Positions 42,601 to 52,012 are shown, numbered from the stretch's first letter. The stretch: DNA of 64,000 nt from Cydia pomonella (GCF_033807575.1 NC_084717.1:13863300-13927299); one strand, 5' to 3'. The notes: generated by a model from the letters alone, not told the origin. Translations and numbers: made by a program.

Positions 42601-43863
42601 TATATTTAGTTCGACCAACCACCTCCTGCCCAACAAAGAAGTTGAGCCACCCTCTATAATGAACAACTCTAATTGTTTACTGCACTCATTGTAGGTCACT
42701 AAGGGTCTAATAATACCTAAAGGCCTAATAGGTGGCCCCGTGTAGTAATTGAATACCGTTTTATCGGGTTCTATATTTATATGAGAAAAATATCGGTCAT
42801 ATGTGGCCTTACTAATACAGGAAATTGCCGCGCCAGTATCTACTTCCATATTAATATATATGTTGTCTATACATATCGGTAAACTCACCGCCGGATAGTT
42901 ATTTAAACATAGGTGATGTAATTCTTCCTCGATGTCTCCGCCGTAATCCTCACTTGGTTCGTGATCGGCCACCCCAAAATGCATGGCACTCCGCGCCGGC
43001 GCCGCCGTCGCTGCCCCTCCGCGCCGGCCGGACGCCCGCGCTCCGCCACGGCCCGCGGGTCCCGTAGCCGCGCCCCAGTCCGGGCACACCCGCCGCAAGT
43101 GACCTGTACGCTGACACTTGCTGCACACATAATCCCGGAACTTGCAATTCGCGTAATTATGACTGCGTGCGCCACAGGCGTCGCAGTGCCTTTCTTGCCG
43201 GCCATTGGAATTTACGTTTCGCCGCTGTTGCGTAACTACAGGCGCCCGCGATTGTCCTCCGCTGAATGTGCCCGATCTCGCCCGACTCGCAAACATAACG
43301 GCCTGCATATCTCCCGTCCCGCTCGAACCCGTTACCTTCCCTTGCTCCACTATCGCCGCGTCCCTCTCTGCAGCCTCCAATGATGTAGCAAGTTTGACTG
43401 CAGCTGCAAAGGTTATGTTGTCGTCCTCCGCAAAAAGCCGCTGCCTAATCAAATCGCTGATTAAGCCACAAATGAACTGATCCCTAAGGTTACCGTTCAA
43501 CTCTGAGCCAAATTTACAATGCTTGGATAGCCTTTTTAACTCCGCCACATACGTAGCTACATTTTCGCCGACATTTTGCCGCCTTTGCCGGAACCGGTAT
43601 CTTTCGGCTAAAACCGACGGTGTTGGCTGCAAATGATGTGACATTAGTTCTTTTATTTTATCTAAGGTTAGCTCCGCTGGCTTTGTAGGACTGGCCAAGT
43701 TCTCCAGTAGCTCATATGCCTCATCACCCATCGCTGCAATTAATACCGGCACTTTCATGTCGTCTTGCACTGCGTTGACCTTGTAGTACATTTCCACGCG
43801 ATCCATGTACGATGACCACGCGCCATTGCTGACGTTAAATTCGTGTAGCTTGCCGATCGACAT
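39655..43863 (-). CDS. Gypsy Gag-Pol polyprotein (1,402 aa, intact)
   Basis: Gag occupies about residues 1-220. Two zinc knuckles follow, CDACGARSHNYANC (near 227) and CSKCQRTGHLRRVC (near 247). The protease has VDTGA near 341. The reverse transcriptase has YFSKIDLSQAYNQV and the active-site motif FLDD near 627. RNase H has ATCDAS and LRTDHKPL. The integrase has an H2C2 region (HEPHMG...CRECEPC) and a D-D-E core (VHVDFLGPF, SDNGPPF, NGAAEN). A C-terminal low-complexity tail ends the protein. Gag and Pol are in one frame without a shift. Length and order fit insect Ty3/Gypsy elements without envelope. It appears competent. Confidence 0.95.
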   Translation of the reverse strand: MSIGKLHEFNVSNGAWSSYMDRVEMYYKVNAVQDDMKVPVLIAAMGDEAYELLENLASPTKPAELTLDKIKELMSHHLQPTPSVLAERYRFRQRRQNVGENVATYVAELKRLSKHCKFGSELNGNLRDQFICGLISDLIRQRLFAEDDNITFAAAVKLATSLEAAERDAAIVEQGKVTGSSGTGDMQAVMFASRARSGTFSGGQSRAPVVTQQRRNVNSNGRQERHCDACGARSHNYANCKFRDYVCSKCQRTGHLRRVCPDWGAATGPAGRGGARASGRRGGAATAAPARSAMHFGVADHEPSEDYGGDIEEELHHLCLNNYPAVSLPICIDNIYINMEVDTGAAISCISKATYDRYFSHINIEPDKTVFNYYTGPPIRPLGIIRPLVTYNECSKQLELFIIEGGSTSLLGRRWLVELNIKIPELKCNYVIDEASGQGKQDIVNLLGRYEALFSDGLGRYKGGKATLRVREGAAPVFHRARPMPYALRERVDAELDAMLSAGVIEPVDCSDWASPLVPINKPDGSLRICADYKTTLNPYLLVDRYPLPKIEDVLVNLNGNMYFSKIDLSQAYNQVELDDSKRYTVINTHRGLFQYNRLVYGLSSSVGIFQRIMMNLLGNIPNVQIFLDDVIIGGKTQSEHLQALEAVFQRLLNNGLKLRKNKCVFLAKEVTYLGYVVSREGIKPDTTKIKAILQMPQPRNVSELRSFLGTVNFFGRFIKNLSLILSPLYKLLKKEAEWHWSKECGESFVQVKRLLSGANVLRHYDPSKRLIATCDASPRGVGAVLTQIGPDGGERPVAYASRTLNSAEANYSQIHREALGIIFCVKKFHQYLYGRHFTLRTDHKPLVSIFGPNTGIPTMTASRMQRWAIILSAYDYEIEYVNTKDNCADGLSRLPNANETRNNSCDSIPEQTYLHFAQDAMLLDYNKIKYYTMRDPVLARVLTFVRDGWPDNCEFDTLKPYFNRKSELYDELGCVMWGHRVVIPERCRDKVLKILHEPHMGIVKTKALARSYVWWPGLDETVEAACRECEPCAAVASAPPRHVPRCWPWPTRAWTRVHVDFLGPFHGKIYLILVDAMSKWVEVFQVPSTAAVSTIEKLTEVWARWGIPKQLISDNGPPFSSKEFSNFLAMDGVEHIFTAPYHPASNGAAENSVKVIKQVIKKAVLEKNDVLNAINTYLIYYRNTAHSSTGESPAMLMTGRQLRTRLDLLKPDVSMNVTKNQQRQTRLAGGSERKIDVGEDVWFRKYLKGEKWQPGKVSGVLGDTDYNITDRQGNIIHRHIDQLKRRARSSIVCPRGSEESNETVAPTPSPKMPQVPRDEPTTPQASTSGLRSATGASTPMFDASPARSMAEGEEEGIECFSTPGKDMGSGEEQVDQSTTPLAPARSRPFRQCRLKKPSYKV

Positions 43864-43916
43864 TTTAATTTATTTAAATGTACTGCACACGCGAAATTAT
43901 CACTACCTGTCGCCAC

Positions 43917-44058
43917 TGTAATGTATCCCGAGGGACTAGGAATACGGATAGGTTTCGTCAATAATAGGCACTGTACTTGTTCGAGGATTTATTCCGGACT
44001 GACGTACGTGACACACGTAAAACAATATATATGTGTCTACCTACATAGGTACATCACA
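43917..44058 (-). repeat. 5' LTR of the Gypsy element
   Basis: 142 bp. It matches 39023-39164. The element's transcript would run leftward from here. Confidence 0.93.
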
Positions 44059-44082
44059 AAAACATTGCAAGCAAAAACTAAC

Positions 44083-44196
44083 AGAGGACCTACCGCGAAC
44101 CACGTTCGTCGTGTTGCCTCTCTGTCGCACTTATAAAATTTTACGTAAGTGTGACGGGGCGGCAACACGTCGAACGTGGTTCGCGGTAGGCCCTCT
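44083..44196. repeat. MITE-like hairpin with 36-bp arms
   Basis: AGAGGACCTACCGCGAACCA...GTGTTGCC (44083-44118) pairs with GGCAACACGTCGAACG...CCCTCT (44161-44196). About 34 of 36 bases are complementary. The loop is short. Confidence 0.75.
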
Positions 44197-44534
44197 GCTC
44201 AGAAAACGGTTTTGCAAATAAACCGTTTATTGAATTTCGACTCTATGAACCACGGAATAAGGTTAAATATGGCATAAACGTCATGAATCTTTTGTCTAAT
44301 AATTTGTAGCTCTTACGTACGCCGGTCCGTTCCTTTGCTACTCGTCAAGGACGTTTCCGGAGCCACGGGTAAATAAGATCCGTTTCTTCGAATACCCGTT
44401 TATCCGTGGAAACGGCTCTTAATTATACGTTTCTTAATTACACGTGTGGAACGGGCCAGAAAACCGTTTACTTATTATTCGGAAACGGGTATTCGGAACG
44501 TGTAAACGTAACACGGATCCGACCGCGAGCCCTA
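44197..44534. other. spacer with CCGTTT/AAACGG-rich repeats
   Basis: Many short AAACGG/CCGTTT and AATACCCGTTTATCCG-type motifs occur between 44205 and 44510. They are reminiscent of, but distinct from, the AACCGGTT cluster at 36973-37195. No coding signal. Confidence 0.35.
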
Positions 44535-45078
44535 GTCCAAACCATCTCAACATACCGTTCTCAATTTTTGTCACTACATCTTCGTTCAGTCCACACTTTT
44601 CCCTTATCACACTGTTCCTAATTCTATCTTGTAATTTTACACCACACACACTTCTCAACGCTCTCATTTCCACTGCATTCACTTGGCTCTGATGTTTCTT
44701 CTGCCATACCCAACTTTCGCTACCATACATAAGTGTAGGCACCAACACCCCTCTATGCACAGCCAACCGTGCTTTTTGCGACACCTTCTGGCTGCTCATA
44801 AAAGCGTTGAGTGCCCCATTCACACGATTTCCAGCATTCACTCTCCTTTCAATGTCTTCATCATGTTTACCGTCCCTAGTGAACAAGGTCCCCAGATACA
44901 CAAACTCTTTCACTTGTTCAACTCTTTCTTGACCAATCAAAACTTCACGGTTTGTCATACTTTCTCCCTTTTCAAATACCATTACTTTCGTCTTGCCCAC
45001 ATTTATTTTCATTCCTTTCCTTTCAAAAGATCTATGCATTCTATCAAAAAATAATAAATAAATCAAAAGACAGGGCAA
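44535..45078 (-). mobile_element. non-LTR reverse transcriptase fragment (RTE/R1-like), truncated at both ends
   Basis: The minus frame encodes FERKGMKINVGKTKVMVFEK, EFVYLGTLFTRDGKHDEDIE, LMYGSESWVWQKKHQSQVNA and RSVCGVKLQDRIRNSVIREK. This is the thumb and connection region downstream of the RT active site. It stops being recognisable after MLRWFG (near 44535). Neither catalytic core nor endonuclease is present. A dead fragment, antisense to unc80. Confidence 0.8.
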
Positions 45079-45405
45079 AACTGTGGTTGATATACATGTG
45101 TGTAATATTTCCTATAAGGTAATGTTAATATTCAGAGAGGAAATGGGGACTAGGTTTGTAAAGGAAAAGCAGTCTCCTTTCCTCTTAAAGTTGAAGAAAG
45201 TGTACCGATGGTCAATAACAGTCAAGAACTGGACATACACGAGATCGAACATACCGAAAAAGTTAATGGGAGTGAATGAAATCCTGAACGAGTCTAGAGA
45301 ATCCTGTTCTGACGGGACATAGCCTGCAACAAGGAGACACCAGTAGAATCACGCTGGGGAACAGTGGGGATGATGACCAGAGGTCGGAATTCTCGTGGCA
45401 GTTTT
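45079..45405. other. spacer, unassigned
   Basis: It contains GCCTGCAACAAGGAGACACC, which resembles part of a repeated element but cannot be assigned. The frame 45083-45322 shows no family features. Confidence 0.3.
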
Positions 45406-45887
45406 AATAGGGTTGTTTCCAATTTTTTGAAACGCTTGTATTACGTTCTATATTAACTAAAAGTTGCCCTAAAATTCGACTTTTATACTAAAAACGGCTT
45501 TAAATATGTTAAATTAACAAAATATATTTTGACGGATGCATTCGCGCCCAAAACGCTCTTTGAAAATTGTGTGACGTCACAGTTTACGGTTTGACACATA
45601 ACTACATACACACGTAGAAGATACGAGCTGTCAACTGACATTTGTCATTTGTTGTTTATCGCCTAACTGTCAACAGTGTCAATCCGAGAGTTGTGACGTC
45701 ATCAGAATCTTCGAAGACGTTTCGAGTTTGGTCACGTGACGTGTGCTAAAAGATATTTTAAAATCAAAATTTAGAAATATATGGTCATTACAGGTCCCCT
45801 AAAAGTAGTTTAACATGTTCTTATAATCCAAATAATTTATTGGGATACAATTCTGCCCTAAGATTTGTAGATGGAAACAACCCTATT
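45406..45887. repeat. 482-bp MITE with 16-bp terminal inverted repeats
   Basis: AATAGGGTTGTTTCCA at 45406-45421 is exactly mirrored at 45872-45887. The interior is AT-rich with no transposase. I recognise these ends as a common lepidopteran non-autonomous DNA element. Confidence 0.8.
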
Positions 45888-45968
45888 GTCATCAGGGACT
45901 TCTCTTTTATCGACTTTCGACATACCTAAGATATTGATACAATGTAGAATACAACATATTAAAAAATA

Positions 45969-46095
45969 TTAACCTTTTGAACGCCACGCCTATCGCACGC
46001 GGCGCGTAATCGTGAACCTTGTCGGTACGCATGAAGGTTGATATTGGGCTGTAGCCGCGCACGTCATATGACGTCTTTGGCAATCAAAAGGTTAA
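45969..46095. repeat. 127-bp MITE with TTAACCTTTTGA ends
   Basis: Perfect 12-bp inverted ends TTAACCTTTTGA/TCAAAAGGTTAA, including TTAA at the tips. A related fragment is near 10997. Confidence 0.8.
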
Positions 46096-46155
46096 AAGTA
46101 TAGGTAAGAAATAACAAGCGATCTTATAGCTAAAGAGTGATCTCTTCTAAATAAC

Positions 46156-47110
46156 TTTTACAGTACATATGGTGCTACTTTACCGCACTTGTGCGAAAAT
46201 TAGCATATTACATTACTGTGTCGAACATTTAAAGGGCCATATGTACTGTAAAACATTGTACGATACATGTGCGAATAGGTAATTCGCAACTCGTGTCGAT
46301 TTAAAACACTCCCTTCGGTCGTGTTTTAATTTATCGCTACTCGTTCCGAATTTCCTATTTTTCGCACTTGTATCGTATGTACTTATTGTATACTTGAGAA
46401 TACGAAATAGAGATGTGCAATAAAAAAATGGTAACTTAATAGTTACTAGTTTCACATTAAATTACTTCTGTTCCGAGTTTTTTTTTTTCAGTTTCAAAGT
46501 CTGTTTTAGTGCTAACAAATGTTCATAATTTTAATTGTTAGAGGCGATACAATCCTCAGTGCGAGCGTCAGACTTTTCTGACCTTCGTGTTGCTTAAATA
46601 CCATGAGTCCTATATAGACATTTGATGTTCAGGAAAATCAAGATCGATTGACATTAGTTACAAAAACTGTCAAGTAGCCAATTATTTTCAAAAGTATTCA
46701 TTTAATCAAAAAACATGTTGATTTTATTATTTAATGTATGGAATGCCCTTTTGCCCCGACAAGCTTGAACATATAAATTGTGTATAATGAGGTTATACTC
46801 GTAAGTTGATGATTAAAATTTTAAAGGAAAATTTTATTTTCTTCTTTTTAGAGCAGTTAAATAAAAGCTTTTGTAAAAAATAGTACATTACGATACAAGT
46901 GCGAAAAATAGGAAATTCGAAACGAGTGGTGATAAATTAAAACACGACCGAAGGGAGTGTTTTAAATCGACACGAGTTGCGAATTATCTATTCGCACATG
47001 TATCGTACAACGTTTTACAGTACATATGGACCTTTAAATGTTTGACACAGTAACGTAATATGCTAATTTGCGCACTAGTGCGGTAAAGTAGCACCATATG
47101 TACTGTAAAA
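46156..47110. mobile_element. 955-bp foldback element with ~230-bp inverted arms
   Basis: The left arm 46156-46387 starts TTTTACAGTACATATGG. The right arm of about 46880-47110 is its reverse complement with scattered mismatches. Both contain AAAACACTCCCTTCGGTCGT and its complement. The 490-bp centre is AT-rich and non-coding. A large non-autonomous terminal-inverted-repeat element. Confidence 0.88.
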
Positions 47111-47151
47111 AAATTTTTACTCGTATTTATCTATATGGTAAATATACTCAC

Positions 47152-47217
47152 TGCTTTCAGAGGGCGGCGGGCGTGGCACTCTGAAACCGGACGGGCCCGG
47201 CGGCGCTGGTGTGTCGT
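47152..47217 (-). CDS. candidate exon, copy 1 of 3 (strand uncertain)
   Basis: On the minus strand it is bounded by a good acceptor (TTATTTGTCAG) and a consensus donor (GTGAGTAT). It has 66 bases with phase 1 at both ends and encodes DTPAPPGPSGFRVPRPPPSE. On the + strand the same DNA has a strong acceptor (TACTCACTGCTTTCAG, exon from 47161). In the phase required after unc80 exon 36 it reads EGGGRGTLKPDGPGGAGVSS and ends at TAA 47226-47228, or splices at CTG/GTGTGT (47208). Copies 2 and 3 are at 47435-47500 and 47718-47783. I cannot decide between a downstream unc80 exon and an exon of an unseen minus-strand gene. Confidence 0.5.
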
Positions 47218-47434
47218 CTGACAAATAAATACGACAGATTATTATACACAGTAACAATTTTAAAATGACTACTATCGAACGAAAAAGGAACATGCGTCAA
47301 AATTAACCCAAAACCATGAAACATGGGAGTTGGGCTATTAAATAAGTATTTAAATCTACTTCATTTCATTCTACGGGCGCCAAGCGGAATTCCATTGAAG
47401 AACTGACCTGTACCCCTAGTGTAAATATACTCAC

Positions 47435-47500
47435 TGCTTTCAGAGGGCGGCGGGCGTGGCACTCTAAAACCGGACGGGCCCGGCGGCGCTGGTGTGTCGT
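47435..47500 (-). CDS. candidate exon, copy 2 of 3 (strand uncertain)
   Basis: Same structure as copy 1. The single C-to-T change is synonymous in both possible readings. Splice signals are kept on both strands. Confidence 0.45.
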
Positions 47501-47717
47501 CTGACAAATAAATACGACAGATTATTATACACAGTAACAATTTTAAAATGACTACTATCGAACGAAAAAGGGACATGCGTCAAAATTAACCCAAAACCAT
47601 GAAACATGGGAGTTGGGCTATTAAATAAGTATTTAAATCTACTTCATTTCATTCTACGGGCGCCAAGCGGAATTCCATTGAAGAACTGACCTGTACCCCT
47701 AGTGTAAATATACTCAC

Positions 47718-47783
47718 TGCTTTCAGAGGGCGGCGAGCGTGGCACTCTAAAACCGGACGGGCCCGGCGGCGCTGGTGTGTCGT
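47718..47783 (-). CDS. candidate exon, copy 3 of 3 (strand uncertain)
   Basis: Same as copy 2 plus one replacement change (Pro to Ser on the minus reading, Gly to Glu on the + reading). Splice signals are intact. Confidence 0.45.
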
Positions 47784-47974
47784 CTGACAAATAAATACGA
47801 CAGATTATTATACACAGTAACAATTTTAAAATGACTACTATCGAACGAAAAAGGGACATGCGTCAAAATTAACCAAACCATGAAACATGGGAGTTGGGCT
47901 ATTAAATAAGTATTTAAATCTACTTCATTTCATTCTACGGGCGCCAAGCGGAATTCCATTGAAGAACTGACCTG

Positions 47975-48163
47975 TACCCCTAGTGTAAATTTGATCGACA
48001 TCATAACGTGACGAACGCGTTTGCGTTAAGTCTCATTTTGTATAGGATTTTGAGTTTCCAAAACGTCCCGCTTGGCGCGCTCTTTCTAAATCCAATACAA
48101 AATGAGACTAAACGCAAACGCGTACGTCCCGTTTCGAAATCGAATTTATTTACACTAGGGGTA
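47975..48163. repeat. MITE with TACCCCTAGTGTAAA ends
   Basis: TACCCCTAGTGTAAA (from about 47975) and TTTACACTAGGGGTA (ending about 48163) are terminal inverted repeats. Inner arms ACGCGTTTGCGTTAAGTCTC (from 48014) and GAGACTAAACGCAAACGCGT (to about 48122) also pair. The left end coincides with the end of the last 283-bp repeat. Confidence 0.8.
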
Positions 48164-48535
48164 AAGGAAAGGTACCAAACTGTCTGGTTCCGATTTGATT
48201 TATATTTATATATGTTATAGAGTAGTCTAAAATAACGGACACGTATTTTTTTTTGGTGCCCAAACTCACGTAATAGACTTTGAACACGATCCGGAAACAC
48301 ATTTATAAAAGAGTGTTCTTCTAGTGATTTTTAAACTATTAATTATTATTTTATTCATTTGTATGGCCTGGGTCTGAGGAGGGCAAGGCAAATTAATGTC
48401 ACAAGAAATGAAATCAATACTAAACAAATTATTACCTTTGTTTGTTTTCGGACCCGGTTTCCTGACTGCTGGTTTAGCTGGCTTTTTACTTGGAATAGTT
48501 CAATTATTATTAAATTATTATTAAGTCCCCATGAG
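48164..48535. other. spacer, unassigned
   Basis: AT-rich sequence. No element or exon recognised. Confidence 0.35.
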
Positions 48536-48805
48536 ATATTTTATTTATTTATTTTATTATAGGACATTATTACACAAATTGACTAAGTCCCACAGTAAGC
48601 TCAATAAGGCTTGTGTTGAGGGTACTTTGACAACGATATATATAATATATAAATATTTATAAATACTTAAATACATAGAAAACACCCATGACTCAGGAAC
48701 AAATATCCATGCTCATCACACAAATACATGCCCTTACCAGGATTTGAACCCGGGACCATCAGCTTCGTAGGCAGGGTCACTACCCACTAGGCCAAACCGG
48801 TCGTC
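48536..48805 (-). mobile_element. tRNA-derived SINE
   Basis: On the minus strand it begins near 48805 with GACGACCGGTTTGGCCTAGT. An A box (TGGCCTAGTGGG) is followed by a B box (GGTTCAAATCC, complement of about 48741-48751), the spacing expected for a tRNA-type RNA polymerase III promoter. A body of about 200 bp and a (TTTA)n/(AATA)n-like 3' tail at 48536-48565 follow. It is not a functional tRNA gene. Confidence 0.85.
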
Positions 48806-48929
48806 AATACAAATATAATATAATATATATGGGGAATATTGGAGCAGCCAATGTGCTCAAAAATATCTGGACGTGCACTTTAGCGTCTTGGTCCTAACCT
48901 TTGGTATGTTTAGGAGCAGATCTGCTCCA

Positions 48930-49350
48930 TATACAAGGTGCCCGTGAGCATTGCGAGAGATTTTAACGGTGCATTCCTGATGGCATCAGAAGCAAAAAAT
49001 GTCATTTGACTTTTTGTGAAATTCATGTACATAAAACGTATTTTTTATTACACATAACCTAAAATTAACTAAAAAGTTTTTTTTTTATTTGAGGGTAGCC
49101 TCTCGATAACATTTTTTTAAGTTTTCGATGTCAATCAATAGGTATGTCCAGACTAGACCTCAAAGTGGCAATACCGCAGTCAAAAATGTGTTTTTGTACC
49201 AACTTATGGCGAAAGAATGATTTCGAAAAACATTTAATTATCTCTGAAACTATGCCTAATCCAGAAAATTTTATACGACATTTTAGTTTCTAAATATTAC
49301 CAGGAATGCTTAGTTAAAATATCTCACAATGCTCACGGGCACCTTGTATA
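48930..49350. repeat. 421-bp MITE with 24-bp inverted ends (ACAAGGTG family)
   Basis: 48930-48953 and 49327-49350 are perfect inverted repeats with core ACAAGGTGCCCGTGAGCATT. TA at the tips could be the target duplication. Diverged relatives lie at 9671-10013 and about 28980-29275. The interior is AT-rich and non-coding. Confidence 0.82.
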
Positions 49351-49617
49351 GTCAACCAAATTCAACTTAAACATAAAGATTGTATGGTTGCTAAATAAAT
49401 GGCAAGTTTTTGACAGGCGCATACGAAAGCCTAAGAGGTTTTGTTCACATATTTCTGAACACCTTGGCCGTTCGGTTATAGATGGCGACTGTACTCGTCT
49501 ATTTCGAGCCCAAGTATATATGTACGTATTCAGCGTCAGCATGAGTTTATCCATTGGACCAAAATAAACTTGATGTGTTTTATAATGAGTTTTTCGGAAC
49601 TTATCATTTGACATTTA

Positions 49618-49810
49618 CCAGTCGCTTTTCGGTGAAGGAAAACATCGTGAGGAAACCGGACTAATTCCAACAAGGCCTAGTTTACCCTCGAGTTGAAAAG
49701 TCAGATGGCAGTTGCTTTCGTAAAAACTAGTGCCTACGCCAAATCTTGGGATTAGTTGTCAAGCGGACCCCAGGCTACCATGGGCCGTGGCAAAATACCG
49801 GGACAACGCG
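49618..49810 (+). mobile_element. RTE-type LINE 3' end
   Basis: It contains TTTTCGGTGAAGGAAAACAT, CGTGAGGAAACCGGACTAAT and AAAACTAGTGCCTACGCC, and ends GGGACAACGCGAGGAAGAAG. I recognise this as the 3' tail of lepidopteran RTE elements. The coding part is missing. Confidence 0.75.
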
Positions 49811-51158
49811 AGGAAGAAGTATAATAGATATTAACCCTTTTCCAGGCCGCACCAATCTACAAGGTTTTCCGAAAAAAATCAAATATATTCGAATAAATTC
49901 AGCTTTGATGATTCATTTGAAGACAAGTCACATTTTACGAAAGTGCAATCTAAAGGTCTTAGCACATTGTTACAACTCAACAGCCACTCGACTCAAAATT
50001 AAATATTGAAATTAAAGCCTTATCTTGTATGTCCTATAGTACAATTTTAAAATTTAGAACTGTCGGGTGGTCTACGCGTCGTCCACTCGTCGTCCACTAA
50101 GGTGAACCAAAAGTGAGTTGAGTTGGTGTGGAATTGGTATAGTGTGCGAAGACCTTTATTTGAACCTTAAATCGGATAGCTAAGATTGAAATTCTATTGG
50201 CGCGTATGTGGTCGATAAATCGTACTATGCCTGGAAATGCCCATTACTATAGAGGACGGGAAACGAAGGGTTGCAGGCCAAGTAGATATAGACGGCCGAG
50301 CGTAGCGAGGTCGCATAGGGAGACGCGGCCGGCAACCCCGTTTCCCGCCGAGATTTGTATAGTGCTTTTCTCAAACTCGCAATGAAATAATTAACACGTT
50401 TAACGCCATGGGGGGCACCGGCGACCTCACGAAGTCAACTGCAACACGCCATGGGGGGCACCGGTGACCTCGTGTTAAACCTGTTTTTAAGACGCTATCC
50501 TGCGCCGCGTGTAGCAGTTATAAGCAATGCGTTGTATGCAAGGGACCGGCATGGCGCTCGTTAGTAAAACGGTGGCTTGGGACGTGGGTGCAGTTAGTGA
50601 CATAGTAGATTTGTTGAAAAAATGAAAAAAACAAGGCATTTTTTTCAAATCACAGCTTTAATTCTATAATTTATATAATTAAGTATTTGCAATAATTATA
50701 TAATTAATAGAAATTAATTTCAATTATCTGGAGATACACGACAATTATCAAAAAATAAGAAAAAATAAATTTCCCAATGCAGACACACACCTGATACATG
50801 CATTCCACAAAAAAAACATCATAAAAACCCAAAATTAACAAAAATAAACAAAAACAGCGTATCTTCTTGAACCAGTAGCAGGAATTGCCAAACCAAGCTA
50901 TTGTCACACAATGCCAAAGCAGTTAAATTTTATATTATAAGCATATTTTAGCGGGTGCGAATGTGACAGTATAATGACCGGCACAGTGACCGGCGTGGCC
51001 GGCGGGGGGACCGGCGTGGCGTCATGGTAACGGTTTTTGAAATATGAACTTCACAGCGCCACGGGAGTCATCGGTGACCGCGAGTTTTTTTTTTTTAATA
51101 ACTTTTTAACTAAACCTCCAATAACAAAATAAAATATATATCTATATACATATCAAAG
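49811..51158. other. repeat-derived spacer
   Basis: A GC-rich inverted pair (GACGGGAAACGAAGGGTTGC near 50254 and GCAACCCCGTTTCCCGCC near 50332) marks a MITE-like hairpin. A direct repeat of CGCCATGGGGGGCACCGG occurs at about 50406 and 50450, inside another inverted pair (AACACGTTTAAC/GTGTTAAAC). CAAAG at 51154-51158 is the target duplication of the next element. No gene. Confidence 0.45.
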
Positions 51159-51993
51159 TGTCGCGCCTTCTATACCCACCTTGTGTAACACAAGTGCCTG
51201 AATCCAAACGGGTATAAATTCGCTTGGGCAACAAAATATATATCACATCATCAATACATATAATACCATGCCACATGAGAGTAGGAGAAGGGGGTCACCT
51301 TCGACCACACTGTTACATGTACAGTACATTTACTTCAGAGTTGGCATCGCACGCATCAATATGAGAGTCTAGTCTACTGGCCTATCCAGAGTGACTCATC
51401 CGTACGATCGGTTCGCCTCCAGACTAGGTACTACCGACTAGTACCCTGGTGTCCTACACACCACCTGGACGTGGGGGCGATGCCCCCACGGGGTCCTCCA
51501 TAAGCCTGCCCCCTAGACCCGGCCCTTGTACTCCAACTCATAACCGACCGTACTACATGCTTTGCCTGTGTGCTTCCGGTACACACTCCATGAAGCTACG
51601 GGCTTCCCTGTCCAATGTCCTTGTTGTCTAGGTACATACACCTCAAGATTGGACTACACCTTAGTGAAACTACGTTAACCAAGGACCGTTGGTCAACCCC
51701 CTTGTTCCACTCCCATGCAGCTAGGATGTCGATTATATAAGCGTAAATATGTGTATAAACACTCACCAGGGCAGGCTCCCGTTACCGCGTGGAGGCACAC
51801 CGAGTACTTAATTTCTCAGCACACCCAGCGCCATTCCACGCCTCATGCACGTACCTTCATTTTGTTCTTCCCAATGGCGCCATCGTGCTTTTTCCGCCAT
51901 CGGAACTGTCATCCGAGCAGTCAGTGTTGCCACATGACAAAGTAGTAACCTAGTTGATACCACTTACCAACTTACATCGCGCTTGGCGCGACA
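51159..51993 (-). repeat. 3' LTR of the second BEL/Pao element
   Basis: 835 bp. It contains a strong 9-bp-arm GC hairpin (CGTGGGGGC, loop GAT, GCCCCCACG) at 51470-51490. The small frames within it recur identically in the other LTR and are not genes. Confidence 0.94.
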
Positions 51994-52012
51994 CTCCCCA
52001 GAACAAGGAAGG

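Larger units (their letters stand above)
39023..44058 (-). mobile_element. complete Ty3/Gypsy LTR retrotransposon
   Basis: The LTRs are 39023-39164 and 43917-44058 (142 bp each) and look identical by eye. On the minus strand they read TGTGATGTACC...CATTACA. A purine-rich tract (GTGGAGAAG) abuts the 3' LTR. The sequence after the 5' LTR, TGGCGACAGG (one base in), looks like a tRNA-Ser type primer site. A single gag-pol frame fills the interior and there is no env frame. The flanking bases (left ACTTTC, right AAAACA) do not form a target-site duplication, which is unusual for so young-looking an element. Confidence 0.93.
47139..47985. repeat. 283-bp tandem triplication carrying an exon-like segment
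   Basis: Copies start at 47139, 47422 and 47705. They differ by a few substitutions (CTGAAAC/CTAAAAC, GGCGGG/GGCGAG, GGAACATG/GGGACATG) and a 2-base deletion in copy 3. Each copy has one GC-rich 66-bp island in AT-rich DNA, and copies 1-2 end with ACCTGTACCCCTAGTG. That same motif forms the end of the MITE directly after copy 3. Confidence 0.95.

Noticed and set aside
44434..45078. A full reverse transcriptase gene
   Set aside because: Only the region downstream of the active site is present. The catalytic motif and endonuclease are absent, so it is a fragment.
48739..48805. A tRNA gene
   Set aside because: A and B boxes are present, but there is no cloverleaf with matching acceptor and anticodon stems. 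The body and tail identify a SINE.
51449..51945. Small + frames in the LTR (also at 63445-63941)
   Set aside because: They are identical in both LTRs and have no family features. They are LTR sequence.
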